Positions 24,600 through 36,144 of a stretch of DNA of 64,000 nucleotides are shown here, in pieces. Each line of letters opens with the position of its first letter. Positions within the stretch are counted from its first letter, which is position 1. The position numbers were made by a program, and so were the translations under genes. The stretch comes from Atopsyche davidsoni. Its lineage: Eukaryota > Arthropoda > Insecta > Trichoptera > Hydrobiosidae. Below the pieces are notes generated by a model. That model saw only the letters and a program-made list of their open reading frames with translations. It was not told the DNA's origin and did no database searches. The stretch is taken from positions 4,836,001 to 4,900,000 of the forward strand of contig JAILWY010000023.1 of assembly GCA_022113835.1 (NCBI GenBank). Direction: 5' to 3'.

Positions 24600-24894
24600 T
24601 ATCAGCCGTGATGGGAACTAAATTGGACGCGCGGCCAAGTTCCGGACAACCTGTAAGGTGTCGTTATAATCAACAGGCACCTTAGATAATGGGGAAGGCA
24701 GGTGCAAGCACAAAACAAACACTCGGTGGGTAATCCACGAGGCCGGGTTAAGGGCACGGGGCCTCGGCGCAAATTTGGTATTGGCTTATCCCTGTTAATG
24801 CGTATGTATGGGAAAGCTAGACTTAGCAGATTATAGGCTGAGGGATAGTGATGGCCGACTAATGGGATGCCAGGGTAAAGGTGGTACCAGAATG

Positions 24895-24902
24895 TGACGT
24901 CA
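24895..24902. promoter_or_regulatory. CRE-like palindrome
   Basis: Full TGACGTCA palindrome (CREB/ATF consensus) at the end of the GC island 24600-24910. An 8-mer can occur by chance in 64 kb. Confidence 0.25.
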
Positions 24903-27493
24903 TTAAAAGATTTAACGTAATGTATGATTATACTTAACTATAGAAATTTATTGAGCAAAAGACAGAGCTAGTATAAAACAAAGAATCTAATATTTATTAC
25001 ATAAGTTTATAACACATTTAAAATTCTAATATGCAAACCACTTTGTTGAATAGTCGAGTCTTTGTATTAATATTTTTGTATTTAAACATAATTTTTAATG
25101 GCTTTTGTCAGGAGGAATATACAACATTTAAGAGATTTTCTGGACAGTTTTTGAAGGCTTTTGAAAATTAGACTGAGCTTACGTCACAGTTATAATGTTA
25201 TGAACATTGTCTGCGAGAGAGGCTCTACTTGTGAATTTAAACTACGCTTTATATTTTCACAGAGAATTTTAAGAGGGAAATGTATTCAAATGAAAAAAAC
25301 TTTACAAAAAATTAAAACAGAGGCATACCAAATTTAAACGAAAAGCGTATTAATTTTAATTTTTGTAATGCAAAGAGAAAACATGTAGCTTGCTTTTTTT
25401 TTGAATAAGGTAAATATATATTTATCGTTTAATTTATTCATTGGTAAAAACTATTTTTAATTTAAATAATTTTATAGAAAGTTCCAAGAATGTTTTAAAT
25501 CGTTTTATAGTTTATAATCGGATGAACCAAAATTAATTATTAAATACCGTAGTAGTTTTTTTACATCCAAATTATTTATTGTTCAATTTTAATTCATAAT
25601 CAGAATTCTACGCGATAGTAAAGGGTTGACATGTTGATAAAACTTTTATTCATTTAACGAAACGGGTTGAGCGTCAATCAATTAGCATATATTCAAAAGT
25701 TTTTCAATGTTTAATAATTAGCTCTGGGTGAACAAATATTGAAAAACATAGAATAATTTTTTTTAAATATATCAATTTTTTTTTAAAAAACATTCAGAAA
25801 AGAAGATATTATGAATATCATAAAAGTTTCATGTAGTGCCTGTAACATTTTAAATCAATGCTGATTTCCCCATTTGTTGATTTTTCTAGCAAGGCGGGTT
25901 TTTTATGTAACTATGTTACAGACTCACGAAGGAGATCGTTACTCCTGGTAATGTTTTTGTTTCACCCTCGGGAGAGTGACCCTGTCCACCCTTAGCTCCA
26001 TTTCGGCCAATAGTCCCCATCTTCTCAATAATTTACAATGCAAAGATTCTCAGTCAAGTTTACTTATGTATTTCTATTGACCAATGATTCGACTCTTTAA
26101 CTCTGTAGCAGGCAAAATATATTTAGATTATTATTTCACATAATCGCAAATATTTTTTTATTGCATTTCTCTGAGGCGTGTTCGGTATTATTTATCAGCC
26201 CAAAATATGACAATGGGAAATAATTTTTTTCCGTATTAGGAATATTAAAAAAAATGCTTGCAATTGTCGATAGCGAGATTGAAAATAGCTCAAAATAAGA
26301 AATATCTTTAGTTGTTTAAATAAATTTTTATTTAATAAATTTGCGTCATAATTTTTCAAAGTTTGCAATTACGCATTTGAAACATTTTAATTATTTTGAC
26401 AATATTATATTTTACCAATAGCGATTGTCTTATATCACTATGTCTATGTTAATTTTTATTATTTGTGCTTGTTGAATGAAGAAATTTGTTACGGTGCTGT
26501 TAAATTATTGAATCTTATTTTTTATATAAATATTAAAATATGTTTATTTAAAATATGTTAAATAATGAATTGAAAGTGCTGTTGACTTATTAATTATATT
26601 TGAGTTCATATTTTATTTACTAATTAGTGTCACTATTATTTCCGTTTAGTAAATTAAAAAATATATACTCAGATAAATCACATACAAGCAAAAAAAAATA
26701 CAGACTACCATTCAGGAAATGCGAATATGTTTATTTTACCGTGTTTTATTTCCGCTAGTGTTTTTAACAACATTTTTATTAAATAAATGTTTTCAGCTAA
26801 AAGCAATTCAATCAACCGAGAAAAACATTGTGAATTCTAGATTATCTTTCGATTGTTCGCAAATAATACAAACATATAATTTTTTTAAACGTAGGATGAA
26901 TAAAATGATTTGTGTTTATGGCGAAGAGATCATTTTTATGTATTTGCATTTTTTATGTACTGCATTTTTATATTCGTTTTTTTTAATTATCTATTATATT
27001 GAACCTAAAATATGATAGAAAATCTCTTTAAACATTAATGTTTTTTTATTAGAAATTTGTTAAAGTATTACTGATCCTTCTCCGAAGTTCAGTAACACTG
27101 AATGTTAGTTTTGATTGCTGTTTATTCAATTATGCAGGCGCTTTAAACGAGTGGGTATTCAGAATAAACCTTCATCAGCGATATAATTTCAATCATTACG
27201 CTGACGTCTAGACGTTTGTCTATTTTAATGACTCAGCGCATGCGTCTATTATTCTAGTGAATTAGTTAGTACAAATGGTATTATACAACGACTTATGAAT
27301 CAATAAAGTCTGAAAATTGGTTTGAGATCTTGTTCCCAATGGTGGATTCAAGAATCCGAATATTCGGTCAACCATTCTCAAAAATATAACCAAAGATTCT
27401 AATGCTTTGTCATTAAAGAGGCAGCACTACTTTAAGAAATATATTTTTGCAGATTTATTTACAATTGTGCTCCGTACTTTTTAATAAAAAAAA

Positions 27494-27540
27494 TTACTGT
27501 ATATTATAATAATTATTACTGTATATTATAATAATAATAA
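27494..27540. repeat. 22-bp tandem repeat, two units
   Basis: TTACTGTATATTATAATAA occurs twice with a 22-bp period, followed by an AAT-rich run. Confidence 0.8.
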
Positions 27541-27792
27541 TATCATAAATTAAATGTTAATGAAATATTATTTATTAAAAGTATGTACTATAAACAAATA
27601 ATTTTTGTTCAACCACGAATCTATAATTCTATCCTTTTGTGTAGACAACAACGAAAATTGAATATTTCGGTGTATTTTTTTAAATTTTCATAACTTCACA
27701 TTCGCATTACGGAAATCGGGTTAACTAAATATTATTGATTAATTTTATGCTAAGGTCCATAATTCTATCCAGAATTAGGGCTATTTAATTAA

Positions 27793-27854
27793 CCAATGCC
27801 TGACATATACTGTTCCATGGGTAGACACTAGGGTAACTATCTTTCAGGCATTGG
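27793..27854. other. Hairpin, possible pre-miRNA
   Basis: Arms CCAATGCCTGA (27793-27803) and TCAGGCATTGG (27844-27854) pair perfectly. Further AUA/UAU, GUU/AAC and CC/GG pairs lead to a loop of about 14 nt, and weak lower pairing continues outside. The size suits an animal pre-miRNA, but no known miRNA seed is recognised. Confidence 0.35.
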
Positions 27855-30228
27855 AATATTATGGTCTTGAATTAAATTATTTTAGAAATAATAAAATTAT
27901 AATAAAACATAAATGTAAGTATTAAACCAAATAAATATACTGTATATAATATATATGAGGGCCAACGATAACTTATTAGTGTAAAAAGTTATAGAATATA
28001 GCACCAGCTTTTAGTTCGGTTTGTTTGTTTTGTTATACTTTGCTATCATGATAGGTACTTTAATGTAAGAGCAACTTATTTTAATGTACATAGTTTAAGT
28101 AAATGTGCTCTGTGTAATGTATGTTCCAACAAATAGCAAGGCATTAATATAAGGTCATAACAAAAGTTTAAGTTATATTTCAGGATCTTAACATCTTTAT
28201 GAACATGTTCATAAAGTAATGCACGAAATAAATGTTCACTGATAAGTTTTTAAACAGCTTTAAATTATAATTTATGCGGGTGCTGAAATATATAGTCAAT
28301 GTATTTATTGTTTTTTTTTGGTTGTTGGCTTGGCAATTGAGATCGTATGCATAAGTGCTTTTATGGAGTTATTACATAATGCATATTCATTGATTTATTG
28401 GAAATGACAAACTTGTTCCTGGTTTATGTAAAAACTACACGGCGACCCCAGCGTGGGGGCGGAATTCCTATTCTCGCGTGTAATCGGCAGATAATCGGCA
28501 AGTCGCAGGCGAGTGCTCTTGGAATAGCTAACGAGCTCCCCACGGCCCGGGGGTGGTGCTGATGGACAGCCCTGAGAGTTAAGGGTAGCTGTGAGAGAAA
28601 GGGGTGAGTGCAAAAATCACCCCTGTTATTGTACGTGATTGGAAAACATTTTGAATCACACAAGTTACGCTGAGAATATTTTTTATACTTAACGGCTTCT
28701 CTTATAACTTTTTATTGGTAGCAAGATTTTTATTTTTATTTTTAAGCAAATAAATATTTTATTAAAGCACCAATGTTATCTAAGAAAGTTACGGTGTTAA
28801 ATATCGTGAAGTATATATCGTAAATTTTAAATTAGGGTATATTTGCGTGTTCAAAATACTAAGTTGTTACTATTAATTTGCTATTTAAACGCAAACAAGC
28901 AAACGCTGCGTTTGAAAAAAATAATAATGAAGACTTTCAGTAATCTAGTTAACGTGATTCAATAAAAATAAATATATCATATTTTGGAGATAACCAGTTT
29001 ATCTTGTGGATACATGAAATCATCATATTGAATTGTAATAAAAATTTGCCTGGCTTGATGCAGAAAATTCAAAGATTTTGCAAAAACATTTCCTTAGAAA
29101 GTTCCCTATTCGCGGAAAATTCGTCGCCTGAAATGCAATTTCAGTCTCTTTCATATTATCAGATAAAAAGCCGCAGGCGCCGGCGCACCTTGGTACACCT
29201 GAAGTCTTCTATACAATAACTCGATCCACTGCATTCGTATAGCGTTTCCTTTGAGGATACAGACCTGCAGCGTCGACGCCAAATCCGAGGAATGACAGCC
29301 GGAAGTTTTATACGTGGCTTCAAAATTTTTATTTCACAAATATTCTATCGTAATTACTTTATTAATATACATTATGGTAGTTTCATGAACATCGTTTTAA
29401 TTTTCTTCTAATATTGTAGTATCATGTTCTCGAATTTTTAAGAAGCGCACATATGGCGATATCTTTATTAAAATACGCATTTTAAGGCTTTAAATAGTTT
29501 TGATAATTACACATTTGATATCACACACAATTATTTATTTTGTTGTTCGTTTGTGTAATGATTCATCTTATAATAAAAAAAATATTATAATGATTACAAA
29601 TGGTTGTGCCTACAGTCAGCTCTAAACCCAAAGCATGATAAGCTTTGTTATTAAAACAAAAGAAGAATATTGTGTTGCCATAGTATCGATAGAATCCACA
29701 GAGATTGGATTATGAGTCAACAGTCAGAGACGAGCGCATCGGTTAGATATTGACTATATGCAAGTGTTTGCGTGGCTGTTCGGCCTCGGGGGTGAGACTG
29801 GCTGTGACCACCCCTTGACCCACATATGCTCTTACTGCAGTCCGCCCACAAAAGTTACACATTTTATATTACAAGAGTTCATGGAAGGCTTCATTTAGAG
29901 ACTTTAAAAGTATTTTCAGAGACGTCGTTTATACATACTTATAATGAAATTTTAAATATTACAAATGTTTAATAAATATCACATTTTACTTCCATAAAAG
30001 TTAAAAATATTTTTAATAATATTTATATTTATAAAACTGATTATTTAGTTATGCGTTCGAATTATTAGGATTATATGATTGTATAATACATATTAGATAC
30101 ATTAATACAACTTACTTGGCGTGGAATCATCAGGTAGTAACGAGTTTTATTTTGTTAATAAATTTCAAGAGAGGTAGGAGAGATAATTTAAAAAAATATA
30201 TATTTGTAACGAGAGATTTTGTAGTTCA
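27855..30228. other. Non-coding with three GC-normal islands
   Basis: Islands at 28430-28640 (repeat ATCGGCAGATAATCGGCA), 29150-29310 (GCCGCAGGCGCCGGCGCACC) and 29700-29850 (DR5-like element). Minus frames of 72-79 codons in the first show no motif. Confidence 0.5.
29805..29821 (-). promoter_or_regulatory. DR5-like nuclear receptor element
   Basis: On the minus strand GGGTCA-AGGGG-TGGTCA: two AGGTCA-type half sites in direct repeat with 5-nt spacing, inside a GC-normal island (29700-29850). Nuclear receptor dimers bind this arrangement in animals; function here is inferred only. Confidence 0.25.
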
Positions 30229-30230
30229 TA

Positions 30231-30632
30231 TGAAGGTGGTCTGATAAGTACTTAGCCTCACCGCCCGATGATGCTAGTATCGCAAGAGAGATTTACTATC
30301 GTGTAGTACATTCTCGTAGACGGCTACTGTCAAAATTTCAGCCGAATTACTTTACCGAACTATTGGGCCGATTCAACGCCGAATGGCCCCATTTGGCGAA
30401 GAAAAAAGTGCTCTTCCACCATGACAACGCACCGGCTCACACCTCCGCCGTCGCCACGGCCAAATTGGTCGAATTGTACTTCAAACTACTTCCCCATCCA
30501 CCGTATTCTCCAGATTTGGCCCCGTGCGATTGCGTATCGAGCTAAATGGAGACTATTTTGAGTAATGAATCGCCACTTTTCCAAAATTTTCGTTATTCTT
30601 TTGTAGGCTTAGTACTTATCGGACCGCCCTCG
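30231..30632 (+). mobile_element. Internally deleted mariner (irritans-type)
   Basis: 28-bp terminal inverted repeats (TGAAGGTGGTCTGATAAGTA... and, reverse-complemented, CGAGGGCGGTCCGATAAGTA...) match at 23 positions. The TA target duplication is at 30229-30230 and 30633-30634. The 5' leader and a middle slice of the transposase remain, while the N-terminal DNA-binding domain and the C-terminus are deleted. Being 402 bp long, it can only move in trans. Confidence 0.88.
30342..30545 (+). pseudogene. Mariner transposase fragment (catalytic core part)
   Basis: Reads NYFTELLGRFNAEWPHLA, then KKKVLFHHDNAPAHTSAVAT and LLPHPPYSPDLAPCD. This holds the second and third acidic residues of the mariner D,D34D triad (HHDNAPAHTS and SPDLAPCD). 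The first aspartate and the helix-turn-helix region are missing, and the frame stops soon after the third D. It is non-functional as a transposase. Confidence 0.85.
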
Positions 30633-30634
30633 TA

Positions 30635-32379
30635 CATATGCATGGTATGAATATAAATGATTTACACATTATTGTTAGTCTTATAAAAATGCAATGTCTA
30701 GAAAATTTAGATTTTTATGAGAGTATGAAAGCGAAAGGTTGGCAAACACCCAAGTGTTGCAACATTATTACTAAGGCGTACCAACATAACAAGATACGTG
30801 CGTCGCTGATCGGGGGCGCGAGGGTAGCAATAAACCTGCAGCGGGAGGCTCTGCGGGCAGCGGGGGAGGTCGCCGGGGCTCACCCTGCCCGGGCCAGCAG
30901 GGATCCACCACCGCTGGGGGCGTGAATTGTACATTTTTATTGCGATATGTAGATGCGTTCTGAATTTTTATATAATATCGGAAGTGCTTTTTGGTTTTGA
31001 GTGATATATACCTGCTTGATAAACGGCAATATACATTTCAATATCATCTTATTTGAATATATTGAGTAGTCAAATTTTTGCCCAAAAAACTCAAAAATAA
31101 TAATTTAATGACACTTAACTATGATTTAGATATGCAGTTTTTTCCACTGAGATATACTGAATTGGTAGAAAAAGGAAATATTATCCGGAGTTAATATAAG
31201 CCAGTCGATGGATCACATATAGCGCATGAATAAATACTGTGGTTGCTTAGTTCTGTCGATTGATGCAATGATGACTTTGACCAAGTAAAATATACAATAT
31301 AAATTGAAAGCCAAGCAAGAAACTAATTCTACTGTACCATCAGCGATATCTGTAAAAGTAAATTATAATACAATGTCAAGTATTGGTCTATGACACAACG
31401 AAATAAAAAGTTTATATATATGAAATTTGGAGCACTTTTGTATTAAAGATAACGATAAACATAACTCCAGGAAAAATATAAACAGTTAATTAAAAAAGAT
31501 TAGCTGATAAACGCGTTACCTAGACACAACAAAAATAACTGCATGAAATATATTTTTGATAACTGAATATCGGTTTTTTTGAAATTAAGCCATTCAAAAA
31601 GAAAGCCGCCGCCTGAAATGGGTCATATTTATATCGTGGCGTGCTAAAAGTTTGCGGTACTTTGTGCTTTATTGTTCGTGAATCTCCCGCAGCGCCGTGG
31701 CCCACATCCTGGTTTATGAAAAGACTTTATTTCTCGAACTGCTAAAAAACTTAACGTTTCTTTTCTATAGTGGTATTTTTTCATTATTTTCAAGACACAT
31801 TTCTACAGCGTTTAAGGCGGAGGTAAAATTCGTTAAAAATGCAAAACTTGCTTTGGTATTCAGTTTGCTATTCAACGACTGTCTACTTAGAACTTATCCA
31901 GAAACCAAAAAAATTAGCTTAAAAAGCTTCGTGTCTAAAATTTAAAAAAAGCTTTGTAAGTTTTCTCGAATCTCGCTAGTATAAAATTATTTTCATGTAG
32001 CAAAAAAAAAAAAACAAAAGCAACAACACGGAATAGTTTTTTCACATATCCGTAAATATGATATATTTCAATATCTTAAAAATAAAAATTAAATAAGCTG
32101 ATATTTTAAAACAGTGAACAATATTTTTTATATAAAAATATATTTTGATTTTCAGTTTTATTAAAAAATCTCTAAATTTTAGGTTATTACAAATATTCAT
32201 GTTACAGTATCGTTAAATTGCAATTGGAGATTAATATGGATATTTACGAGTACAATTCAAGCAAACTACTGTAAATAATCAAATTAATATCATCCAAGCC
32301 GGAATTTCAGCTGAATTCCCTAAATCACATAGCATACGGATTTGCGCCTCAATGCGTTTGGTCGCCATTTACCACTGGT
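30635..32379. other. GC island next to the mariner, then AT-rich DNA
   Basis: 30780-30925 is GC-rich (GCGGGAGGCTCTGCGGGCAG) and open on plus as an Arg/Ala-rich run, without motif. A smaller patch at 31600-31710. The rest is featureless to the region of the Cys-rich exon, whose GC-normal composition starts near 32290. Confidence 0.5.
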
Positions 32380-32532
32380 CTAAAATCGAAAATTATACGT
32401 CCGTCCCCTGCTCATATACCATCCGCGATTTATCCTTTTACCCCGAGCACATACACAGTATTTGTCACCGTTGCACTGTTTGATATTCATTATCTTTCGT
32501 GCCGAGATGGGAATTAGTTCTGTTTGAATAAT
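32380..32532 (-). other. In-frame open stretch past the TGA of the Cys-rich exon
   Basis: The frame of the preceding exon stays open beyond its TGA for 50 codons to a TAG at 32380-32382, and includes KQCNGDKYCVCARGKR. It could be a separate Cys-rich exon entered at the AAACAG just before the first TGC, stop-codon readthrough, or an ordinary 3' UTR. The plus strand of the same DNA is also open for over 80 codons, so coding status is unresolved. Confidence 0.2.
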
Positions 32533-32687
32533 TCAATTGAACGGAACGGCAAACTTATTGCCTTCCATGCAGCCGCGCTTCCTGCACATCAGTCGCGGAG
32601 GGCAAATGGGATGCGCAAACATGCACCGGTTGTAGACACACTCGAAGTTGATTGGTTTGAAGCAACCGTTGGGCTCAGCAGGTTCAA
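32533..32687 (-). CDS. Candidate 3' exon of a small Cys-rich protein
   Basis: Minus-strand reading after an acceptor (ATTAATACCAG, AG at 32688-32689) opens in phase 1 and gives EPAEPNGCFKPINFECVYN, then RCMFAHPICPPRLMC, RKRGC and MEGNKFAVPFN before TGA. Seven cysteines fall in 47 residues with spacing C-x7-C-x4-C-x6-C-x5-C-x4-C and no Cys after, far above chance for this composition. It resembles a disulfide-rich secreted domain such as a knottin-like or growth-factor-like fold, but I recognise no specific family. The supposed intron side carries stops in all frames, which fits a real exon boundary. No signal-peptide exon was found, so the gene is incomplete. The opposite strand is also fairly open, so chance remains possible. 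Confidence 0.42.
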
Positions 32688-33286
32688 CTGGTATTAATTA
32701 ATGCAACAAATTCAATTACTCGTTTAATAAAGTATATTTTTTAGGTAATTGGTTTAAAAAAGTAGGGTTCAAATCTTTACCTTCACAACTATCGTGGCCG
32801 GGTGTTCTACTAATTGATCGACTCACCTTGTTTTTGATACACATCTTTTGTCAAAGAAAAGCCTTAAATATTACTCCTGGTATCTGGTTAAAAATGCAAA
32901 AAAAAGTATTTTTTCTATCGAAGTTTTAACAATAAAACTTTTAACGTATCTATTTTTATAACGCTTTTTGTCATTAATGTTTTATATCTATAGCTTAATA
33001 TTTATTTATGTTTTCAAATTATAGTTGTATTTTCTGTATATTTAAGTTTGACTTGCTTCAATGGCTTTGTTTATTTAAAAATGTTTCAATTTACGTTTAT
33101 ACACAAAGGATAGTACAAAAATATACTGTTAGTTTTTAATCGAGTAAAATGTTTGATATAGCGATAATTACGCCGATCTTAGAGCACACTTAAAAACAAT
33201 TACAGTGGACTATTTACTTATAAATATAGGAGAACAAGTACGAAGAAAACACGGACTAACGAGATATTTCTCTCAAATTAAATTAC

Positions 33287-33473
33287 TGAGTGTTTTTCGA
33301 TTGCACTGGTGCAGCGAGTTTTCCTGTCTGCCGGGGTAGTCGCAAATGAAACCGTCTCGCTGTAAACATTTAAGGGTAGAGCCACGAGGAGATTTATTCA
33401 CAAGTGTAGGGTGAACTCCAACTTTACCATACAACCTCCAGCAGACACGGAAGGTGGTGCCATGTTCATGCAT
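33287..33473 (-). CDS. Possible upstream exon, Cys-containing
   Basis: A GC-richer minus-strand frame includes GKVGVHPTLVNKSPRGSTLK, then CLQRDGFICDYPGRQENSLHQC. A weak donor CTCA|GTAATT at its end is phase 1, which matches the phase of the acceptor at 32688, so joining would keep the frame. No signal peptide or good acceptor is visible at its own 5' side. It is listed because of the phase match and the cysteines; it may be a conserved non-coding patch. Confidence 0.2.
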
Positions 33474-34127
33474 ATTTAATAAGCGGGTTAATTTCTAGAG
33501 CTTTATGAATTTGTCCGTTTTGAGGATTCTGCTTTAAAAATTGATCAAAGGAATCCTCTAGTAGAAATTGTATCACTTTTAAATACAAAGGTATTCATGT
33601 TTATTAATATTGTTGGATATTTAAACGAGAAGTTTAAAACGTCAAAGTTCAGAGGTGTTAATTAGAAATCAAGGGTCTAATTGCCACAGTGGTGTTTGAG
33701 ATTTTTTTTTGCTATTATAATTAATCAGAAAACAGAATCAGCAACAACTTTCATAATTACCAAAAAGAGTAATGATTATTTGATTTAAACGGATAAAACA
33801 AGGCGATATTTTACCAATATAATTAAAAATTATTAAATTAGTCATATGTAAAATTTCTCTCTTCATAAGCATACAATAAAAAAAATAAAAAAACACAATC
33901 ATGCCTTATTTTCAAAAATTATTCAATTATAAGTTATGTGAATAATTCTTAATTTATATGCTAATCAAAGAAGGGTCTGACATATTGAGTTCGTGATTAC
34001 ATTGTTTTTTAGTACAATTTTTTCAGAAAGCTGCGCAAACCCAGTTCCTTGTCATTCAATTAATAATTACGAATGTTTTTCTTTTTTGTTATCTCAGTAG
34101 TTTAATGATACCCAGAATTTCATTAGT

Positions 34128-34409
34128 TCAAAAGTTTTTCGAGACTGTTTTGGCCAAATTCTGTTTAAATTTATAAGAAGAACGCAAAAAAACCTCCAAC
34201 GAGGCAGAGTCATCAGTGAAAAATATTTGCTTAGGAAATGTGTCAGACTTCATAATGCTCTTGACTGAGACAAAAAAATATTCTTGGTCATTATTTACTC
34301 CCTGAATGCGTAGAATCAGACGAAGGAGACAAATAATACGTCTCATATTTTCGAGAAGTAAATCTTTTCGTAGAAAAAACTTGTTATTCGACCATTGAAT
34401 ACTTAACAA
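34128..34409 (-). CDS. Unrecognised 93-codon open frame
   Basis: Contains MRRIICLLRLILRIQG, weakly like a signal peptide, followed by VNNDQEYFFVSVKSIMKSDT and a polar tail ending AKTVSKNF. It could also donate at GGA|GTAAAT after the hydrophobic part, but that phase (0) does not fit the Cys-rich exon at 32533-32687 (phase 1). Probably chance. Confidence 0.15.
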   Translation of the reverse strand: MLSIQWSNNKFFLRKDLLLENMRRIICLLRLILRIQGVNNDQEYFFVSVKSIMKSDTFPKQIFFTDDSASLEVFLRSSYKFKQNLAKTVSKNF

Positions 34410-36068
34410 ATATTAGACCATTAAGCAAATACATCGTTAGATTTGTGCCAGAGCAAGTATCAAATATATACAAGATTTAACATATTTGCAGCTTTACAAA
34501 TTTATTTTTCTGAATTTGATTGAGTAATAGTTTTTATGGTTATAAACAATCCGTTTTGTAGATTTTTAAGATGTAAAGATCAAGAATCGGTTTTTTGTAT
34601 TTTTGTATTATATTGACATGTTCTTTTAAAATTCTTAATAAAACCTTTAACGTAAATCGAATACTAATCACTGTTGAGTTAAAACGTTTTTTACAAACAT
34701 AACAAATAACGGTTTCGTTGTGCAAATAAATCCTCGTAAAATAGTTAGATTTTTTGTTTTAAAAAAATAAGTTGAATTTACTCATGAAATAAAATTCTAA
34801 TTGTTTGGCTTTAGGTGGTTGTTTGAAGAGATATAACTGTTGCCTGTAAAGCTGTAATTTTGAGGTAGCGCGTTGCTCGCCTAATGAAGACGTGATTTTG
34901 TACAAAGAGATAGCCTGGGGCTGGGAATATATTAGATCTCTCAGACTACCTCACTGATCACACAGAGTGCTCGCCTCACATTCGAGCAAGATTTTGGAGA
35001 AAATAAAGGTTTTTTCTGCAACCTTCAGCTCGTTTATTGCTATCGAACTGATTGTTAATATCTTATGAGGCTGTTAAGGAAATGTATTCGTACTTTTTGA
35101 ATAAAAATTACGTTTTAAGAGAAACTTTCTTATAGTTCGCTGTATGTTATATGTCGATTTGAGCCTGAAGCAAGAGACTACACATGCGTCTTAATTATCT
35201 CTGTTATTAAAGCCATTTCTGGGTCGTTTTGTTAACAGCTTTCAGTAATCTCAAAGAAATTGTTGTTTTTATCTTAATAAAACACCAGGACATGTATAGA
35301 AATACTTAATAGTTAAAGTTTGCACAGTTTCAGCAAACTCGCAGGCATCGTAAAGAAGGCTCTTCAAATTTTCCTTAAACATCTTTTATTCGCCGATTAC
35401 CTTCTATCTAATTGAACCCACCCTTATGTTGAGGTAACTATTCTCAAATACTGCTGAAAGTACTCCACACATTTCGAAATAATACCAACACGTACACTGA
35501 ACTTTATGAAATGTAATTATCCGCCTTGAGCTTGGTTCATTTTCCTCGCGCGCTCCGAGAGCATTTCGTGGTGATACAATTCCACTTCATACTTCTATGG
35601 GTCTCCAGTTATTCAGAATGCTAGCACACTCTGCACTTGTATCAGTTTTCTCGGTAAACTGCGGATATGATATTATTTACATTTTTATTCGAAATTTGTG
35701 TAGATGAATGGAATGGCTCTTTTTTGTTTTTTATTTAGGTTATGAATAAATTATGAACCTCAATTGAAAGTCTTAGAATATATTGAATTCTCATTAAATA
35801 TATTCATAACAACAAAAACTCTAAATGAATGTAAGCATTTGTAATAAGACAGTTCTATATCAGAATTGATATTGTATTGAAAATAAAGAGAATAAATAGT
35901 AAAAAAACATATGTATGTTCATAATTTCTTAAATTTATTCAATGGTAAATATAACAATAAAACAGTGATTAAAGATTTAATTTAGTTGAATGAAATTTTG
36001 AATGATAAGTAGGATAAGGTAACATGCTAAATAGTGTACTCTATACATTTATCAAAAATTTTATAATC
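34410..36068. other. Non-coding, two GC-normal islands
   Basis: Islands 34850-35000 and 35330-35660. In the second, a short minus run EMLSERARKMNQAQGG is bounded by stops and lacks usable splice sites. Nothing recognised. Confidence 0.5.
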
Positions 36069-36074
36069 TTTATT
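36069..36074 (-). terminator. Poly(A) signal of the Cys/Pro-repeat gene
   Basis: AATAAA on the minus strand, 71 nt past the TAG stop and followed by T/A-rich sequence. Its position is right for the 3' end of this transcript; such hexamers are common by chance in AT-rich DNA. Confidence 0.55.
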
Positions 36075-36144
36075 ATGTTTAAAAATGTCTCATTATAGAG
36101 GATTTTGCCGGGTATATTTCAAATTAGAAGATCGGTTTTTCTTA

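Larger units (their letters stand above)
24600..27792. other. GC island, then AT-rich DNA
   Basis: Island 24600-24910 (GGACGCGCGGCCAAG, CACGAGGCCGGGTTAAGGG) ends in a CRE-like palindrome. Island 25880-26010 is milder. Island 27060-27250 has TGACTCAGC next to GCGCATGCGT (AP-1/Maf-like and NRF-1-like). A 98-codon plus frame at 26719-27015 is hydrophobic but AT-driven and unrecognised. Confidence 0.45.

Noticed and set aside
30363..30545. Active mariner transposase
   Set aside because: Lacks the DNA-binding domain, the first catalytic aspartate and the C-terminus; only a fragment within a deleted element.
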